A stretch of DNA of 64,000 bases from Symsagittifera roscoffensis (GCF_963678635.1 NC_087066.1:53644312-53708311); one strand, 5' to 3'. Counted from the first letter of the stretch, positions 1 to 12,479 are shown. Notes: a model not told the origin generated them from the letters alone. Program-made: numbers and translations.

Positions 1-107
1 TCCGACTCGCCTCTCGGAAAGACGTCATTTGAGTCGTCGACGAAGACATGTACGACTTGTCGTGTAGTCTTCGGAATGTTTCCGACCTTCCGTGATTTCT
101 TTGGGGT
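1..107 (-). CDS. Exon 5 of the unrecognised minus-strand gene, cut by window edge
   Basis: Acceptor CTCTCAG at 110-108 opens phase-0 codons (TPKKSRKVGNIPKTTRQVVH, then VFVDDSNDVFPRGES) that stay open to base 1. Basic linker first, then a strand-like segment. Confidence 0.6.
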
Positions 108-809
108 CTGAGAGCTATTTCGGATTCGTAGACTTGTTTTATTGCTCCATATCTCGCCTGAGTATTCCGCGCATTTTTCTCTTCATTCTTGTACAAAAAA
201 GCAGAAAAAAAGTAGAAAAATAATAAATTAATTATCTGAGAAATAATAAATTATGCACCCAAATAATGAAATACAATAACACAAGTTGAAATAAATTAAG
301 GTTTGAAAATCAAATATGGTCAATCACAAGCACAAATAGAACGTAAACTTGAAAATATATTGCAAACATGACGACAAATCAAGAGAAGACAGAACATTGA
401 AGAAATGAAGATGCCGCTTTCTTATCCATGGAGAACCATAAATACTTACATTGGGAAGATCGAACATCGTTTTGGCTCGGATGAATTTGAACTCGTTTTG
501 CTCCTAGTTTGAAGGCAATGGTTAATAATGAAATTAAGTTTAAAAGCACAAAAAGTTAATACCGATCTCCTCATAAAAATGCAAGACAACTTGAGCTCTC
601 GTTCCTGATAACTTATGCAGGTTTGATAGTTTTTAAAAAGATATTTAGAACCAGGGATAGAACCTAGGAGTCATACAAGCAACGAACACGTATTCTAAAA
701 CAATTGATATTAGTCATCTGCAGCGGCGGATCTGGGATTCTTTCGAAGGAACCGAACGGATTGGCCGACTTTTGTTAGGTCGACAATTTCGTATTCTAGG
801 CTCTCCCCG

Positions 810-849
<40 letters not shown>

Positions 850-3800
850 TACAAAATTTTCGATACCACAAGCTTGGTTTCGACACAAAAAGTGTCGAAA
901 ATGACGTTTGATGCTTTTTTAAAGGTTTCGACGCTTCAGTTATGTTTTTTAGCGCGCGCTTTCCGATCAAAGCTAGTAAATATTGGTGCTAAAGGCGCCT
1001 TTAGAAAATGTTAGATATGATCAACAGCCAAAAATAGTTTTGGCGAAACAAATTTGAAAAGTCAAGCATCTTGGAGGGCTCGAATCCCTTTACGAAAACG
1101 GGCGCATAACCCCAGCCCTCTTAAAAATATAAGTGTTGGTGAAGTGAGTATAAAGATGTCATAAAGAGACCATTTATCCATGGGGGAAAGGACCAACACA
1201 AGAGCTGTACAGCTCATCACGGCGAACCGCTGTTGTACCCCTGTTTAAGAACAACATGTTATTTTTTTTGGTTATTTTTGGATAATTATAAATTAGCATC
1301 AAACGTAAAGCTGCATAGTGTGACTGGTTCAAAGTCCTGAGAAAGACGGAGAAGTGCTTTTATAGTCCCTATTTCTATCTTAACTAATAATATTTACACA
1401 GAGAAGAAGCGGGGGGGGGGGGGGGGATTGGGGCATCACTTGTGATACGAAAATGAGGTAACAAGACAACCGAGAAACACTTTTCAAAAAACTTGATTAA
1501 ATTTGAAATTTAGTTCAAAATATTCGAAACAAATCACAAAATCAAAAAAATAGTACAGAATGAAATTTATAGTGATTTACTTTAAAGTTTACTAAAAAGT
1601 TCGAGACACCACGTAAAACAAAAAAAAAACAAGGATAGCCGGTTGCTGTGGAAGTAGCACAGAATATTCCGACCACATTCTCAAAATTTTTCTTTTCAAG
1701 TTAGTGTCTTTTCTTGTACGTCGTATGACGATAGAGCTATATAAACGCGTAGAAAATTAGCGAATTAGGCATAAACGACTACAATTGTTTTCAAAAAAGA
1801 TGAATTTTTTTCCAAAAAACATTTAAATTTTTTTCAAATTTTTTTGCGCTAAAACTTCGAATATGCGCTTAAGTTTTTTCAAAAAATATTTTCGGAAGAT
1901 TTTTTTGCCAGAGAAGTGCTATAACAAGCATCCAAAAACATACTTTGTAAGTAAACATCAGTTTGCAGCCTAAATTGGTAATTTTCATCCATAACAAACG
2001 CCACTCGATCGCTTTACTCGCTCAAAAATAGACAAAAAATCAAAAATTTCTCACGGGCATATCTCGACAGGGAATTTTGAGCTTTGAAAAAAAAAATTAT
2101 TTCGAATTTTGAAAAAAAAGAAAAAACTAAAACACCCGAATACCAAGTTCCTCCCCATTTTTCAAATGGTCGGAACAACAACTACATATTATCATATTAG
2201 ATGTTATCAGATGAAATTAATGACAAACAGATGGAACGTGAACGGAAAATAGGCGAACATTTTCAGCCAAAAACTTGAAACAAATCGATAACAAACAGAA
2301 AAATGTTTTTTTTTTGAAAATATCTGAAGAAAAACCTAGATGCAAAGAAGAAGAAATGTTGATTCATATCAGCTACGTAGAAAAAAATACCTGCTGAAAT
2401 GAAATTCGATTGGATAGCAAAAACTTACAAAAATTTTACAAAAATCAAAGTTTATTGACGAAACCGTTCTGAAGCAAAATCTGAAACATCATTGATAGAA
2501 TGTGGAATAAAACCCCAAAGATTTAAGTGTTTTCTTAAGAAATCTATTTAGTTTGCGTTAAGTGAACCCAAAAAAGCTAGGCCGAAACCTACACGTGTTT
2601 CAATTCGGCTGAAAACTCATTTTGCAATGAAAATGACTACTGTACTGGAAGCAAACTAAATAGCACCAAAGAAAAAAATTGAACACAGTAGTAACTATAG
2701 CTCAGGCTGCAAGGGTATGAAGTATATGTATAAAATGATCAACCGAAAAAATATACATACAAAGAACTACCTACATAGCAATCAAGAATGCACATTTACC
2801 AATTGCTGTTTTCGCTGTTCGTTTAGCAAAGTTGTTTACGGGAACAATTCTAGCACCAGATTACAATACCTTTGCGAATTGCATATGGTAAAAATCAATA
2901 CTAAGAAAAGATACCTAAGAAAATTACCTGCTGCACTTGAATGAGATTCTGAATGTACCGTGGCATATCTTCGTGGACACTGGCTGCCCATTCCACCGAA
3001 ACTTTATCCAGGTGGGGAAACTTGGCCTGATTGACCTCTTGGGGGGTCAGAGGTCGGTTGACCCGCAAGAAGTACGCATGCAGTCTCCCCTCCCTGCCCC
3101 AAATCCATTTCTCGTTTCGCACAGTGTACAGGCTGGCAAGTTCAGGATGTCGGATTCCGTTCCGCAGTCGTCGCTCGCAAGTGCAGATCCACTCTCGGAA
3201 CGTCAGTTTGGGCACTTTGAATAGAACCAAGTCATCGTCTAGATAAATAAACAGAGCTTGACCCAAGGGCTAACATTTCCCTTACGCATACCTCAATTTA
3301 TTATTATGTTGGCTGTTTGTAATACTTTTTAGAGAACCAAGATAATTTGTAAATGAAAATTAGACCAGCGTGAACACTTTTCCCTGTTTCAATTTTATTC
3401 AACTTATAATTTATTATTTTGTTTTCTGTTTGTAACCACGTGCTTGCTAGTCTCTGATTTTTTTCAAGAGTGTTTCAATACCACTAACTGAATATGCAAA
3501 GTCGGAAATAGCTTATAAAGACAATTGTTTAACTTCTTCTCCGTTATGGAAAAGCTAACAGTTTGAGATTTTAATTGCCACAGAAGCTGAGGTCATTCTG
3601 AATTTCAGTATTCAATGATATTTGATAACAGTGCAATTTTCACAGATGTGCTTGTTGGCAGCAAAAATTTATTTGACTTTTGTGGATCTGAATCTCCTTA
3701 AATTGTTCCCCCAGAAAAGGAGGGGGATTGTTCCAAGTACAAACTTCACATATGCTTGACCGTTGAATTAGTTTTTTTTTATAGGGGTGGCAATTCATAA

Positions 3801-6586
3801 CTAGGTACAGAAAATGGGCGGAAATAATTAAAGAAGTCTTCATCAACAAATACCGATTGTTTCAAGTTTAAAATAACAAACTTTCAAGCAGTTCTAACAA
3901 CTTTTAACACTTTTTCAAAGTAGTTTCTGCTTACTGTGTATCGGTTTGGTGACCTTGATCTCTCCTTTGATTCCCTCTGTTTTAGAGTGTGTAGTGGTGT
4001 TCTGCACAACAGCAACTGCAGTTGCTGAAGTGGCGCCTGCTATCTTGGCCTCATTCTTAGCCTCTTTTTCCGCCTTCTTAGTGATCCACTCCTCATATGG
4101 CTGAAAAAAAAAGAATAAAGTAGAATTACGTATAAACAGGGGGGACTTAGAAGGAGGCGGAGAACTGATTCAGCTCAAAATTTGCTCCAAACTGAATCCA
4201 GGTAAGCTGTTAAAAAATTTAAAATTGTTTATAAACAACAAAAATTTTGAGAAAAACTAAAGCATTCTTACAAAAATTGATGTTTTGGACAATATTAAAA
4301 CAAAATTGAGTCTGTTAAATGGAAATAAGTGTCATAAAAAAGAAGTCCTGGGTTGATTTTAAAGCGATAGGCATCACTGATTCAGCAAGATGCCATGAAT
4401 CAGTGCTGCAAATATACTGATCAAAGATAAGTGTCCGCTGATAAGGGCCTGAAACAGCAATGACTATTTTAACTCAAGGGCAGCACTAAACCATGGATAA
4501 CTCAGTGTGACAATTGCTATTCCAAAAATCAGAAATAATTAAGCGCTAAATCCGAGTTTTATCTATGTTTTTGTCCTGATCATGGATAAGCGGCCATCGA
4601 TCAGGTCCAGAAACAGCAATAATTATCTCTGCAACGCCAACCCGGGGTATAAAACGATATACTGTTGGATGTGAATGGGTTATAAAGCGCTCCAAAGAGA
4701 TATGAGGCCAACGAAATTGTCGGGGAAGGTTCAACAAAATTCGATAACTATAAAATGAAACATCAGGCTCAAACATGGCATTTTCTTATAAAACTTTTAT
4801 TTCAGTTCTATATAATGTATTTCTATGCATAAACTTTTGTTTAATTTAACTTAGGGAAAAAACGTAACACAGAAACGAATCGCAGCTTCGCATAAATTGC
4901 GACTTTTGTATAAAGTTCATGTTGCGAAAAAAAGACCAAAAAAAAAGAAAAGTTAAACTGCATCAAAAAAACAATTTAAATTGCAAAAAAAATTGCGTAG
5001 AATTTGCATGCGTAATAATTAGGAGCTAAATAAATGGAAAAATAAAAAAAATTTAAAGCTTAAATTAGAAAGACTTTTTAATTGTTTTTTTTTTGTAAAT
5101 AAGTATGCAGTTTGGGAAAAAACAACGATCCCCGAGTGGTTTTTAAGTCAAGGTCTTTGTTGTCTCGAGCATGGGCGGTGCCTCTACGTCAGATGCGCTG
5201 AATGTTAAGTAGGGCGATAATTCGTAACAGGCAACAATTTTCGTAACAAGGCATTGGTAAGTGGTAAGAAGGATACGCTTGCTCCGCTCAGCTCCGCGGA
5301 GCTTATTTTCGAAACGAGAGGAATACTGAGCGCGAATCAGTGTTCCTTGCTTAATCTTCTGTTATAAAATGTTGTGTGTTACGAATTGTCGCATCTTACG
5401 AATTTTCGCCTCACAGAATAATTGATAACATTTGAATTGAAAAAAAAATATATATCCCGAACGAGTAAAATCATGAAAGCAGAAACAGTTATGAGATTTT
5501 ATTGATTAAAATGATTTTTTGTCTAAATGAGTTTTCATGCAAATCATGCAATTTGTAACTGAGGCAATATCTTTTGCGCCAATATGAGCTGATGATATAA
5601 GTTTCATTGTTGGCCAACCACCTTTTTGATTTTTTAATGCGTGATTAGATGCAAATTATACACTTTAGCGTAATAGGTTTTGCGGATGGATTTTCCGGGC
5701 AAAAATCCGAAAAAAAAACTGTTTTCCTTTTTTTTGAAATGTTCGTCACATCTTTTTAGTTTAGCAGTTTTAATTATTAGACTTTTATGAGCGGTCGGAA
5801 CTTTCACTAGGGCTTTGCACCGCTTGTTTTGTTTTTATCTTTTTAAAAATTTTATACGTAAAATCAAGCAAATTTGTCCGCTAAATTACCTTGAAAAAGT
5901 GCATAATGGGATGGACTGATTATACTGTATGTTTACTAGTCATATGCTTTTGTTGTTCTGCCTGAAAATTTGGTCTGCTAAAATGCTTTTCGAGCCTTTT
6001 CAACTATCTCCCCTTTTTGCAAGGGGGGGGGGGGTCTCGTTAATAGGTACAACATCAAATATGTTTAATAGTTGAATGATTTCATTGTAGGGAGGTGGAG
6101 TAAGTATCAAATATAGGGATAGTGAAAGAGAGAACCAAGTTAACATCCCCCCTCCAAATCCGTTTAGGGAAGAGGATGTTAACTTGGTTCTGAGTTAGAA
6201 TTTTCGGCCAATCAGAATAGAGCATTTTACCTGCAGCGCTAAGTAGATTTAAAATAAAATGAACGCTGGGGTGGAGGATCTTAACTTGGTCTATTTGGGA
6301 GGGGGGGGGGTTGGGGGGAAGGATGTTAACTTGATCCGAAAGAGATCCTACTCTTCTGCTAACATGATTGTCTATTTAAATGTTCATCAGATAAATTGAT
6401 CGTTGATTGTCTGTTGAAATGCTTTTCAGCTGAATTGCCTGCTAATATATTTGTCTACCAAATCTGTCTGCTAATTGTTAGTCTGCTAGAATTATACTAA
6501 ATTACCTGGTAACCCTCTCGTTGCTCGTCGTAGTCGTACAAATCCGAGCCCAGGGGACGAACGTCGGCGAGAACTGTTCGGTTCAT
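1..6586 (-). CDS. Unrecognised five-exon gene, 5' part; possible doublecortin-like domain (partial)
   Basis: Five exons on the minus strand join in phase: 6586-6506 (ATG start, 27 codons), 4100-3935, 3238-2928, 503-450 and 107-1, where the gene leaves the window. Each internal boundary has GT/AG, and phases are 0, 1, 0, 0, so about 237 residues read through without a stop. Residues 28-60 are charged and A/E/K-rich (PYEEWITKKAEKEAKNEAK). Exon 3 (103 full codons) holds the only domain-like part, with LVLFKVPKLTFREWI and then LASLYTVRNEKW. That spacing loosely recalls doublecortin (DCX) folds, and exon 5 (VVHVFVDDSNDVFPRGE) could begin another such unit. The DCX assignment is inference from pattern only. 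No signal peptide is visible, so a cytoplasmic protein is likely. The gene structure is well supported; the function is not known. Confidence 0.75.
450..503 (-). CDS. Exon 4 of the unrecognised minus-strand gene
   Basis: A short exon of 18 codons (EQNEFKFIRAKTMFDLPN) between acceptor AAACTAG and a consensus donor GTAAGT, phase 0 on both sides. Confidence 0.65.
649..722 (-). other. tRNA-like sequence (Thr-TGT-like), pseudogene or SINE head
   Basis: On the minus strand an A-box-like segment, an anticodon-loop-like CTTGTAT and a T-arm-like GGTTCTATCC occur in tRNA order and spacing. Acceptor-stem pairing is poor, so a functional tRNA gene is unlikely. Confidence 0.25.
725..1010 (-). repeat. Degraded copy of dispersed GC-rich repeat (family D)
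   Basis: The edge GGCGGATCTGGGATTCTTTC matches the reverse complement of the end of the copies at 15.3-15.8 kb and 56.8-57.1 kb. The inner GCGCGCGCTTTCCGATCAAA and GGTGCTAAAGGCGCC correspond to their GCGCC palindrome region. Confidence 0.5.
811..842. repeat. (AC)n microsatellite
   Basis: About 15 uninterrupted AC units. It generates spurious ORFs on both strands. Confidence 0.95.
1411..1426. repeat. Poly-G tract
   Basis: Sixteen consecutive G on the plus strand; similar G runs occur at 6023-6034, about 6300 and about 31825. Confidence 0.95.
1628..2178 (-). mobile_element. Helentron-like non-autonomous repeat, family B, copy 1
   Basis: Read on the minus strand it begins TTGTTCCGACC and ends with a subterminal GGTCGGAATATTC, a hairpin (CTGTG...CACAG) and a terminal CTTGTT. 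A 5'-terminal repeat paired with a subterminal 3' inverted repeat, a 3' hairpin and no target duplication is the layout known for Helentron-associated (DINE/HINE) elements. It shares both ends with the copy at 8515-8806. No coding capacity. Confidence 0.55.
2928..3238 (-). CDS. Exon 3 of the unrecognised minus-strand gene (main conserved-looking exon)
   Basis: 311 nt between acceptor TTATCTAG and donor GTAATT (after CAGCAG). It carries the best domain candidate in the gene: hydrophobic strands (DDLVLFKVPKL), an amphipathic stretch (FREWICTCERRL) and LASLYTV, followed by a W-rich strand. It ends in phase 0. Confidence 0.75.
3935..4100 (-). CDS. Exon 2 of the unrecognised minus-strand gene
   Basis: A pyrimidine-rich acceptor (TTTTTTTTCAG) precedes 55 codons plus one base; the donor is GTAAGC. 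The encoded segment is lysine/glutamate/alanine-rich and probably helical, then becomes T/V-rich. The one-base overhang is completed by the two-base overhang of the next exon, giving Asn. Confidence 0.7.
4101..6505 (-). other. Intron 1 of the unrecognised gene
   Basis: 2.4 kb without a convincing exon. It contains T/A homopolymers, G runs and a cluster of GTTAACTTGG motifs at 6131-6335. Confidence 0.55.
6131..6335. repeat. Cluster of four GGATSTTAACTTGG motifs, first two inverted
   Basis: GAACCAAGTTAACATCC (from about 6132) and GGATGTTAACTTGGTTC (about 6174) form a 17-bp inverted repeat. Two more direct copies follow at about 6277 and 6322. The centre GTTAAC resembles a homeodomain/HNF1 half-palindrome, but no function is shown. 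Confidence 0.6.
6506..6586 (-). CDS. Exon 1 of the unrecognised minus-strand gene (start codon exon)
   Basis: ATG at 6586-6584 opens 27 codons (MNRTVLADVRPLGSDLYDYD...) ending in CAG followed by donor GTAATT. It ends in phase 0, matching the phase-0 start of the exon at 4100. The composition is less AT-rich than the flanks, as expected for coding sequence. The 5' UTR is not resolved. Confidence 0.7.
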
Positions 6587-8514
6587 ATTAACTAATTACA
6601 TATTAAAATCATATTACATAACAATAACGGGGTTACGTAATGCATTAGGAAGTTTAAATGTCGGCAAAAACACAGAATAACTTTTGAGATGAAAAACTAA
6701 CTCGTAAATTTATGCGTTGATTAGATTCTAATTGAGGTTGTTTTAATTAGAATTTAGGTGTTAACTTGGAATTGGACTACAGGTTATAAAATAAACAGAA
6801 AGACTTTTAATCCAAACATTACACATTACGCTTTGATTTTCTGGTTGAGTTTAATAAAAAAAATTGACTTGAAATCGAATATTTATTCAATCAGGAAAAC
6901 AATTTGATCGCAATTGGAGGTACTTAAAGACAATTTTTTCTGAATAGAAATTGATAGAGTAGCATTATGAAGTAGCGCAGCACAGGATATGTATGCACTT
7001 AGAAAGGTAAAGAGAGCGCGTGCGAAATTACGGCCGTGAAGCCATAAAATCTTGTACTCGGAACAACTCAATGGAAAATTAGTGTTGACAGGTGCGCGTG
7101 AACAAAAACTAAAACAGAGAAGACATCTCTGAAATGGTATTAATTTCAGTCTGCGATAAGCAGCGCCACTGATGAGACGCTAGAGATATAAACGGCTCTT
7201 TTCCGCTTCCCCGTACCTTTCAATTTCAGTTTTGACAAACCATTTTAACGCTGTCATAATGCAATCAAAGTTGGCATGGCATGTGTACCTTTATGTACCT
7301 GTGTTTTGCTCACCCGGGATGACCAAAAATACTAGTCATACAACTACCAAAAGCACAATAACCAAAATTTTTCAAGGACAATAAAATCAATAAGTTAAAC
7401 GGAAGCAAAATGGCAAGTGTAGTATTTTGATAAGTAAGTGGTTTTTAGTAAGTGGTTTTTTGTTTATGGCTCTGAGGCTTTTATGAAGCATTTATCCCAT
7501 ACAATAAAAAAACTATTGATAAAATTCCTTACAAGAAAATTCAAAAATACTTGAAAACAAATCGCAAGATTTCGATGTTTATGTTTGTATGGGGAAAAAT
7601 GCTTGTCATACAATTTTTCTAAGTGGAAATTGAATGATAAACCTTTTTTTTACAGATAACTTTAATAAAATTGTATGATTAGCATTTTTTGTATGGAGAA
7701 AGGAGCCTTTTGTCCTATATAAGCGCTAAAACGATGATTTTGACAAACGGCAGAACACAAAATGAAACAATAAGCGAACCTTAAACAGTAAGCAAAAAAA
7801 AGTAAAATGCAACATGAGTTTTTCATCACATTCATGCCAAAATACATTATACTTTTTCAATAAGTTCGCGATACTGCTTTTTTTGTGAATTCATTCACAC
7901 TTGAACCCTAAAAAACTGAGTTTCCCAGCAACGTAAAATAAGCTTGAATGCTGAAAAACCGACTTTCAGCGGGATTGATTTGACTTGTCGCCACAGAGTG
8001 GTAGGTAGGAACAGTTTTTCTCAGTTTGCAGCGGGTTTTGATACAAGTGGGTTCGGAGTCCAAGCAAAATTTGTCAATTGTTTTTAAACTGCATGTCCGA
8101 TAAAAGTTACTTAATTTTTTTCCCCTGATTGTTTCACAAAAACTGCCTCTGAAATGTCAAAAAAAAAGATGATTTTTCAGTCCAAGGGCCAGATAATGGC
8201 TGATATCGAAAAAAAATTGTTGACACCCATTCTTGCTTTTACTCAAAAAAATTGGTGTGAAAAAAATCCTCCTGATAAATGAGCATCAGATGAAAAGTTA
8301 GCGACAAGTTGATGAGCGGCATAACACGTTCAAACTTCATTAATTTTTCAGGGATGAAAACAAGCTTGTTTTTTTTTACTATCAATTTTTAAGTTTTCAG
8401 TTTGCTTTCGAATTCCGAGAAATAGGGTCGTTACGACATTTTTGGAGAGCTCGGAAAATCAAAATTTTCAGCTTGCTTTGAAAAACATTCAAACTTTAAA
8501 CAAAAGCAAACAAA

Positions 8515-8806
8515 AACAAGTATAGCTGGTTACTAAGCAAGTATCACAGTATGTTCCGACAAAAGTCTTAAAAAAAGTTTTCTTTAAAGTAGTATCTTTT
8601 TTTCTGTGCGGTGCGATAAAAAATCTGAAGGAAAAACTAGAGTTTATTCGACAGTCTCAGAAAAATATGCAAAAGGACGACAATTTTTAGTGAAAAAATG
8701 ACTAGAAAAACAAAAAATCAAAAAATCTAAAAACGTCAAAATAAAGAAAAAGCTAAAACACACCCGAATTCAAAGTTCCTACCCGATTTCCAAATGATTG
8801 GAACAA
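8515..8806 (-). mobile_element. Helentron-like non-autonomous repeat, family B, copy 2 (shorter)
   Basis: Ends match copy 1: minus-strand start TTGTTCCAATCATTTGG, subterminal GTCGGAACATACTGTG, terminal CTTGTT. It is about 260 bp shorter, with an internal deletion. Confidence 0.5.
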
Positions 8807-9312
8807 CGAGCAATCTTTGAGTTAATTGAATTGTCTTCTAATACATTTAAAATGTTGCAATCAAAATTGGCGGGAGTGGCAGAAATGGCGGGATGCAGCT
8901 TTTAAAAAAGTTGCAAATTGTCATTATAATATACATTGAGTCTCATCCCTAAACCATTGAACTCGTCGGTTCACTAATTCACGTAGGTTTGAAAGGCCAT
9001 CCTTAAGTGTCCAAAGATTTTTAAAAAATCAGAAACAATTTTTTTTCATGAAGCAGGCAAAATTTTTTAGAAGCCATTTCACGTGTTATCTCTATTTTTT
9101 TCCTCGAAGCCGCAAAGAGGCAACTAAAAAAACCGCCAGTATTTAAGACCCATTGACTTTGCATTCTTATTACGGTATTTAACAAATTTGCAAAGCTGAA
9201 AAAATTTCTAAGGTTGGAAGTCGGAAAAAAAATCAAGTGTGAAAAAAGTCTAAGATAAAGGCAACAAAATAAGGTTAGGTGGGATTTGTTGGTCGAAAAA
9301 AAATAAATAAAT

Positions 9313-9602
9313 TTTGCATGGGAAGCAAAAAAAGATATATTTGGCCTTCCAGTAAAGCATTTCAAAATCTCTCTTCATTTGATACAACAAGACAACCAAC
9401 TTTTATCCATTAGTTTGAAACATCGAAAACTTTTTTACTCAATGGAATTTATTAAAGAGGAAAATTTTTAAAATAATTTTTCATGGCAATCAAAAAAACA
9501 CGTATTTGGCCTTCCAATAAAGCTTTTTAACTTGAAATACTAAGACAACCAACATTTATCCATTAGTTTTAAACACTTGAAACTTCTTTCCTCACTGAAT
9601 TT
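9313..9602. repeat. Imperfect tandem duplication, units of about 125-140 bp
   Basis: Both units contain TATTTGGCCTTCCARTAAAGC, then AAGACAACCAAC, then TTATCCATTAGTTT in the same order (9313-9452 and 9480-9602). Non-coding. Confidence 0.7.
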
Positions 9603-10132
9603 ACAAAGAGGTCAGCAAAGACGCAATTGTCGCAAAATAACTGGCCGTGATTTGCCTGATGTGTTTCCAACGAGGAAACAAAATTTGGACCAAAAAAAAA
9701 CATTTTGACCGTGTTTGACCAAGAAAAGACATTTCGACTAATATCGTTAGCCCAAAAAATTACTTCTTGTTGACGTGGAAATAATTAATGCCGGCGTTCG
9801 CGTTTGTGTTCCCGTTTAAGTAATATTTGCGTCAGGATAAATTATTTTAAAAAAACCAAAATATGGCCTTTTTTTCTGTAATTGTATCGGTGTTAGAGTT
9901 CTTCAAGCAAGACGTGCCACCAAAAAGTTTTTTAATTAAAAAAATTGTGTGTATTTTTATTGTTTCTACTTAGCTCTAGAATGATTAATTAAAGACTATA
10001 GCCTATGATAAGATTTTAATGTTTTGTTGAGGTTTCTGTACTAGCTGTAATTGCTTGTAGCAGAATGCGCTACAAAACAAATGTGTCAAATCAATTTATG
10101 TTACTTGCATTCGTACGGGAAGTCCACGGAAT

Positions 10133-10249
10133 TCTTTCAGGTGCAATCCTTTAACATTTTAAAACATGGTTAAAGACTTGTCTCTGGATTCCAATGACCT
10201 ACAGACACCAAATAGTGTGCCTATCCAGTGCCCAGTTTGGCTTCGTAAT
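10133..10249 (+). repeat. Truncated copy of the ACGAGGCC MITE
   Basis: It shares GACTTGTCTCTGGATTCCA and the right end CAGTTTGGCTTCGTAAT with the 0.2-kb elements at 57496 and 60377. The left terminal repeat is missing or degraded. Confidence 0.5.
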
Positions 10250-11083
10250 GTTGCTGGCAGCCTAATTTTTAAACTGACCACATTCGAAACTGACCTGAAA
10301 AAAAAACGAGATTGCAGCAGTTTTCAAATGTACCTGAAGAACAAAAAACAAAATTTTGTTTCAATCGATACCGTGTTGAGCTCACATTGAAATTTATCAA
10401 AAAAAATGTGAAAAACAAAGCGATCGCCATGGATGAAGTATCGATGTTTATTGCCACACTAGCAAATTTTGTCGATGGATTATCGCTAATTTCACTATTT
10501 TTCAGCAATGCAACAGCGATGAAAATGCTATCAAAATGAGCAAAAATTGTGAACAACTGGGGTTTGATCCCGCAACTAGTAGCTTTGTAAACATGTATGA
10601 AACATCTGCTAACCAAGTTAAAGTGCTCACAACTAAGACTCTCAACTGAAAGCTACTAGAATGAGTTAAATTTTAGCGCTGATTTTCTACGGAATCATTA
10701 CTGAAAACGCTCTGAGTTATTGCAGACTTAGCTATGCAAAAAACTTTGAATTATAAATGAATCAGCGCTGGAAATTAGCCATCACTGGGATACTACAGAA
10801 AAAGCGATAGTTAACGGCGGGACTTCAACCCGGGTAGCAACTTTGTTCAATTTTTGTCCATTTCAAATCTAGAAATAAGTAACAAAAAACAGAGTAAAGA
10901 GATTTGAAAATTGAATTTTCTGAATTGCATTCTTTGTGCTATGTTTGACTACAGATGCAAAACAAAACGTATATTGATGTTTATTGAACAGCCGACACCT
11001 GCGCAATCAAGTTTGAATTCAAACAAAAAAAATCGAGCGAGCCTCAAGCAAGCAAGAAAATACAGCTCAGCAGTTCAGTCAAA

Positions 11084-11410
11084 ATGGCACAATTCAAAAA
11101 AGTACTTCTATTTTTACATTTGCTTTTATCTTACAAAATAAGCCCTGTTCTAAGTTCTTTCTTCATTGAAACCAGCTTGGATTTGAAAAAATCCAACCCT
11201 TACAACCTTGAAACTGTTTTTCTAACTTGGAAAGATAATCGTCAACAATGCTGGAAAAGTTGTTTGGGGGGAGACGAGACAGAAAGTCGACAGGTGATCC
11301 GGTTTGATAAAATATTACAGGAAAATGCGAGGGTTTTTTGAATGCGGAGGAGAGTTTGTTTAATATCAGTGACGTCACGAGAACTGTGAAATTTATCTAT
11401 AGCTATCCAG
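11084..11410 (+). pseudogene. Signal-peptide exon of the decayed paralogue, one frameshift
   Basis: ATG followed by a K-rich start and a ~12-residue hydrophobic core, then a ~90-residue extracellular-type segment with two Cys (QQCWKSCLGG). The frame closes at TGA just after TTTTTT at 11334-11339. The next frame stays open to CCA-G|GTAAGT (NAEESLFNISDVTRTVKFIY). One missing T explains both frames and gives the phase-1 end expected for this gene family. Confidence 0.6.
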
Positions 11411-12479
11411 GTAAGTTAAATAAGGACATAGAAATTGATTTAAGCGCATAAGTTTTCAAAACAAAAAACGTTAGTTTTTAAACGTTTCTTTTTTGATAAA
11501 AAGAAGAGCAGCCAAAATGTTATATTGTTATACAAAAAAGAGCAGCCAAGAAACAAAGTTCCATTTTTTCAACCAAGATACCCAAATTTGATTAATTTTG
11601 CGTAGAGACGCATGTTTCTGCGCAACAAAATAGGTCTTTTGAATTGTTTTATTGTCAATTGTTGTTTCAGCCAACGTAAACTCTGCAGTAAACTACAATC
11701 CGCGGAAAACCAAAAATTTAGTTCTATCATAATTTAAAATTAGTGTTCTTAAGTGCATTAATTTTTGATTGGCATGTAAGACTTAAATTTTTTCAAAGCG
11801 ATTTCTGCTTTATATTTAGCAAAAAACATTATTTTTAAAAATTATAACTTTTCTTAAGCTTCTTGAACTAAATTAGAACCTCATTTTGATTAAACCATTT
11901 CAATTTTAGAAAAAAAGACGGAGTATTTGCCACATATTTGCGCTCTGTGTGCTTTTTTATTTAGATAAAAACTAACTTTTTAAGTAGCCAAACTTGAATG
12001 AAGTTTTTTATACAATCTGAGAGATATTGCCCAGCTGAGCTCAAGTTTAAGCAATAATTTCAGCTGTTGTATTTTTTGTAATTATTGGCGGTTTCAAAAT
12101 GGCCAAATTTCAAAAACTGTGGCAACAAATAACGTTCGATATAATTCGTTCAATTGACTCGTAACGAACAATTTAAGCAGGCTCAAAACTTGTCCCAATT
12201 TGATATGAGGCAAAACATTTGAAACTAATAGTACGTAGCTAATTGCTATGTACATCACTTTGTACTTTGAATAGCATGCTGGAGGAACAGTTATAAAGAG
12301 CAAAAACTGAAAAAAGTCAACTTTTTTTACAATACAAAACTAATTTGCTTTAATTTAAAAAAAAATAAAATTATTTGTACATCGGAATTAAGAGGCAGTC
12401 GAAATACTTAGATCTTTCTATTGAGACTATCAACTTTGTGCGTTCCAACTCCGAAAAAAAACGGCGGAAGACTCTCAAC

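Larger units (their letters stand above)
504..2927 (-). other. Intron 3 of the unrecognised gene, repeat-filled
   Basis: This 2.4-kb intron holds a tRNA-like stretch, a degraded dispersed repeat carrying an AC microsatellite, a 16-base G run and a Helentron-like repeat. I see no coding exon in the remainder. Confidence 0.6.
6587..11083. other. Intergenic, repeat-rich
   Basis: Apart from a family B repeat, a tandem duplication and a MITE fragment, I see no exon. The ORFs here are short, low-complexity and lack splice context. Confidence 0.5.

Noticed and set aside
710-1014. ORFs on both strands across the AC repeat
   Set aside because: Microsatellite artefacts (HTHTHT / VCVCVC).
1411-1426. 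G run as a G-quadruplex regulatory site
   Set aside because: Single homopolymer runs recur in the window without gene context; may include sequencing-length error.
10555-10640. tRNA-like GGTTTGATCCC / GGGATCAAACCCC arm
   Set aside because: T-arm-like sequence only; no consistent A box or acceptor stem. The same applies to similar arms near 1074 and 10815.
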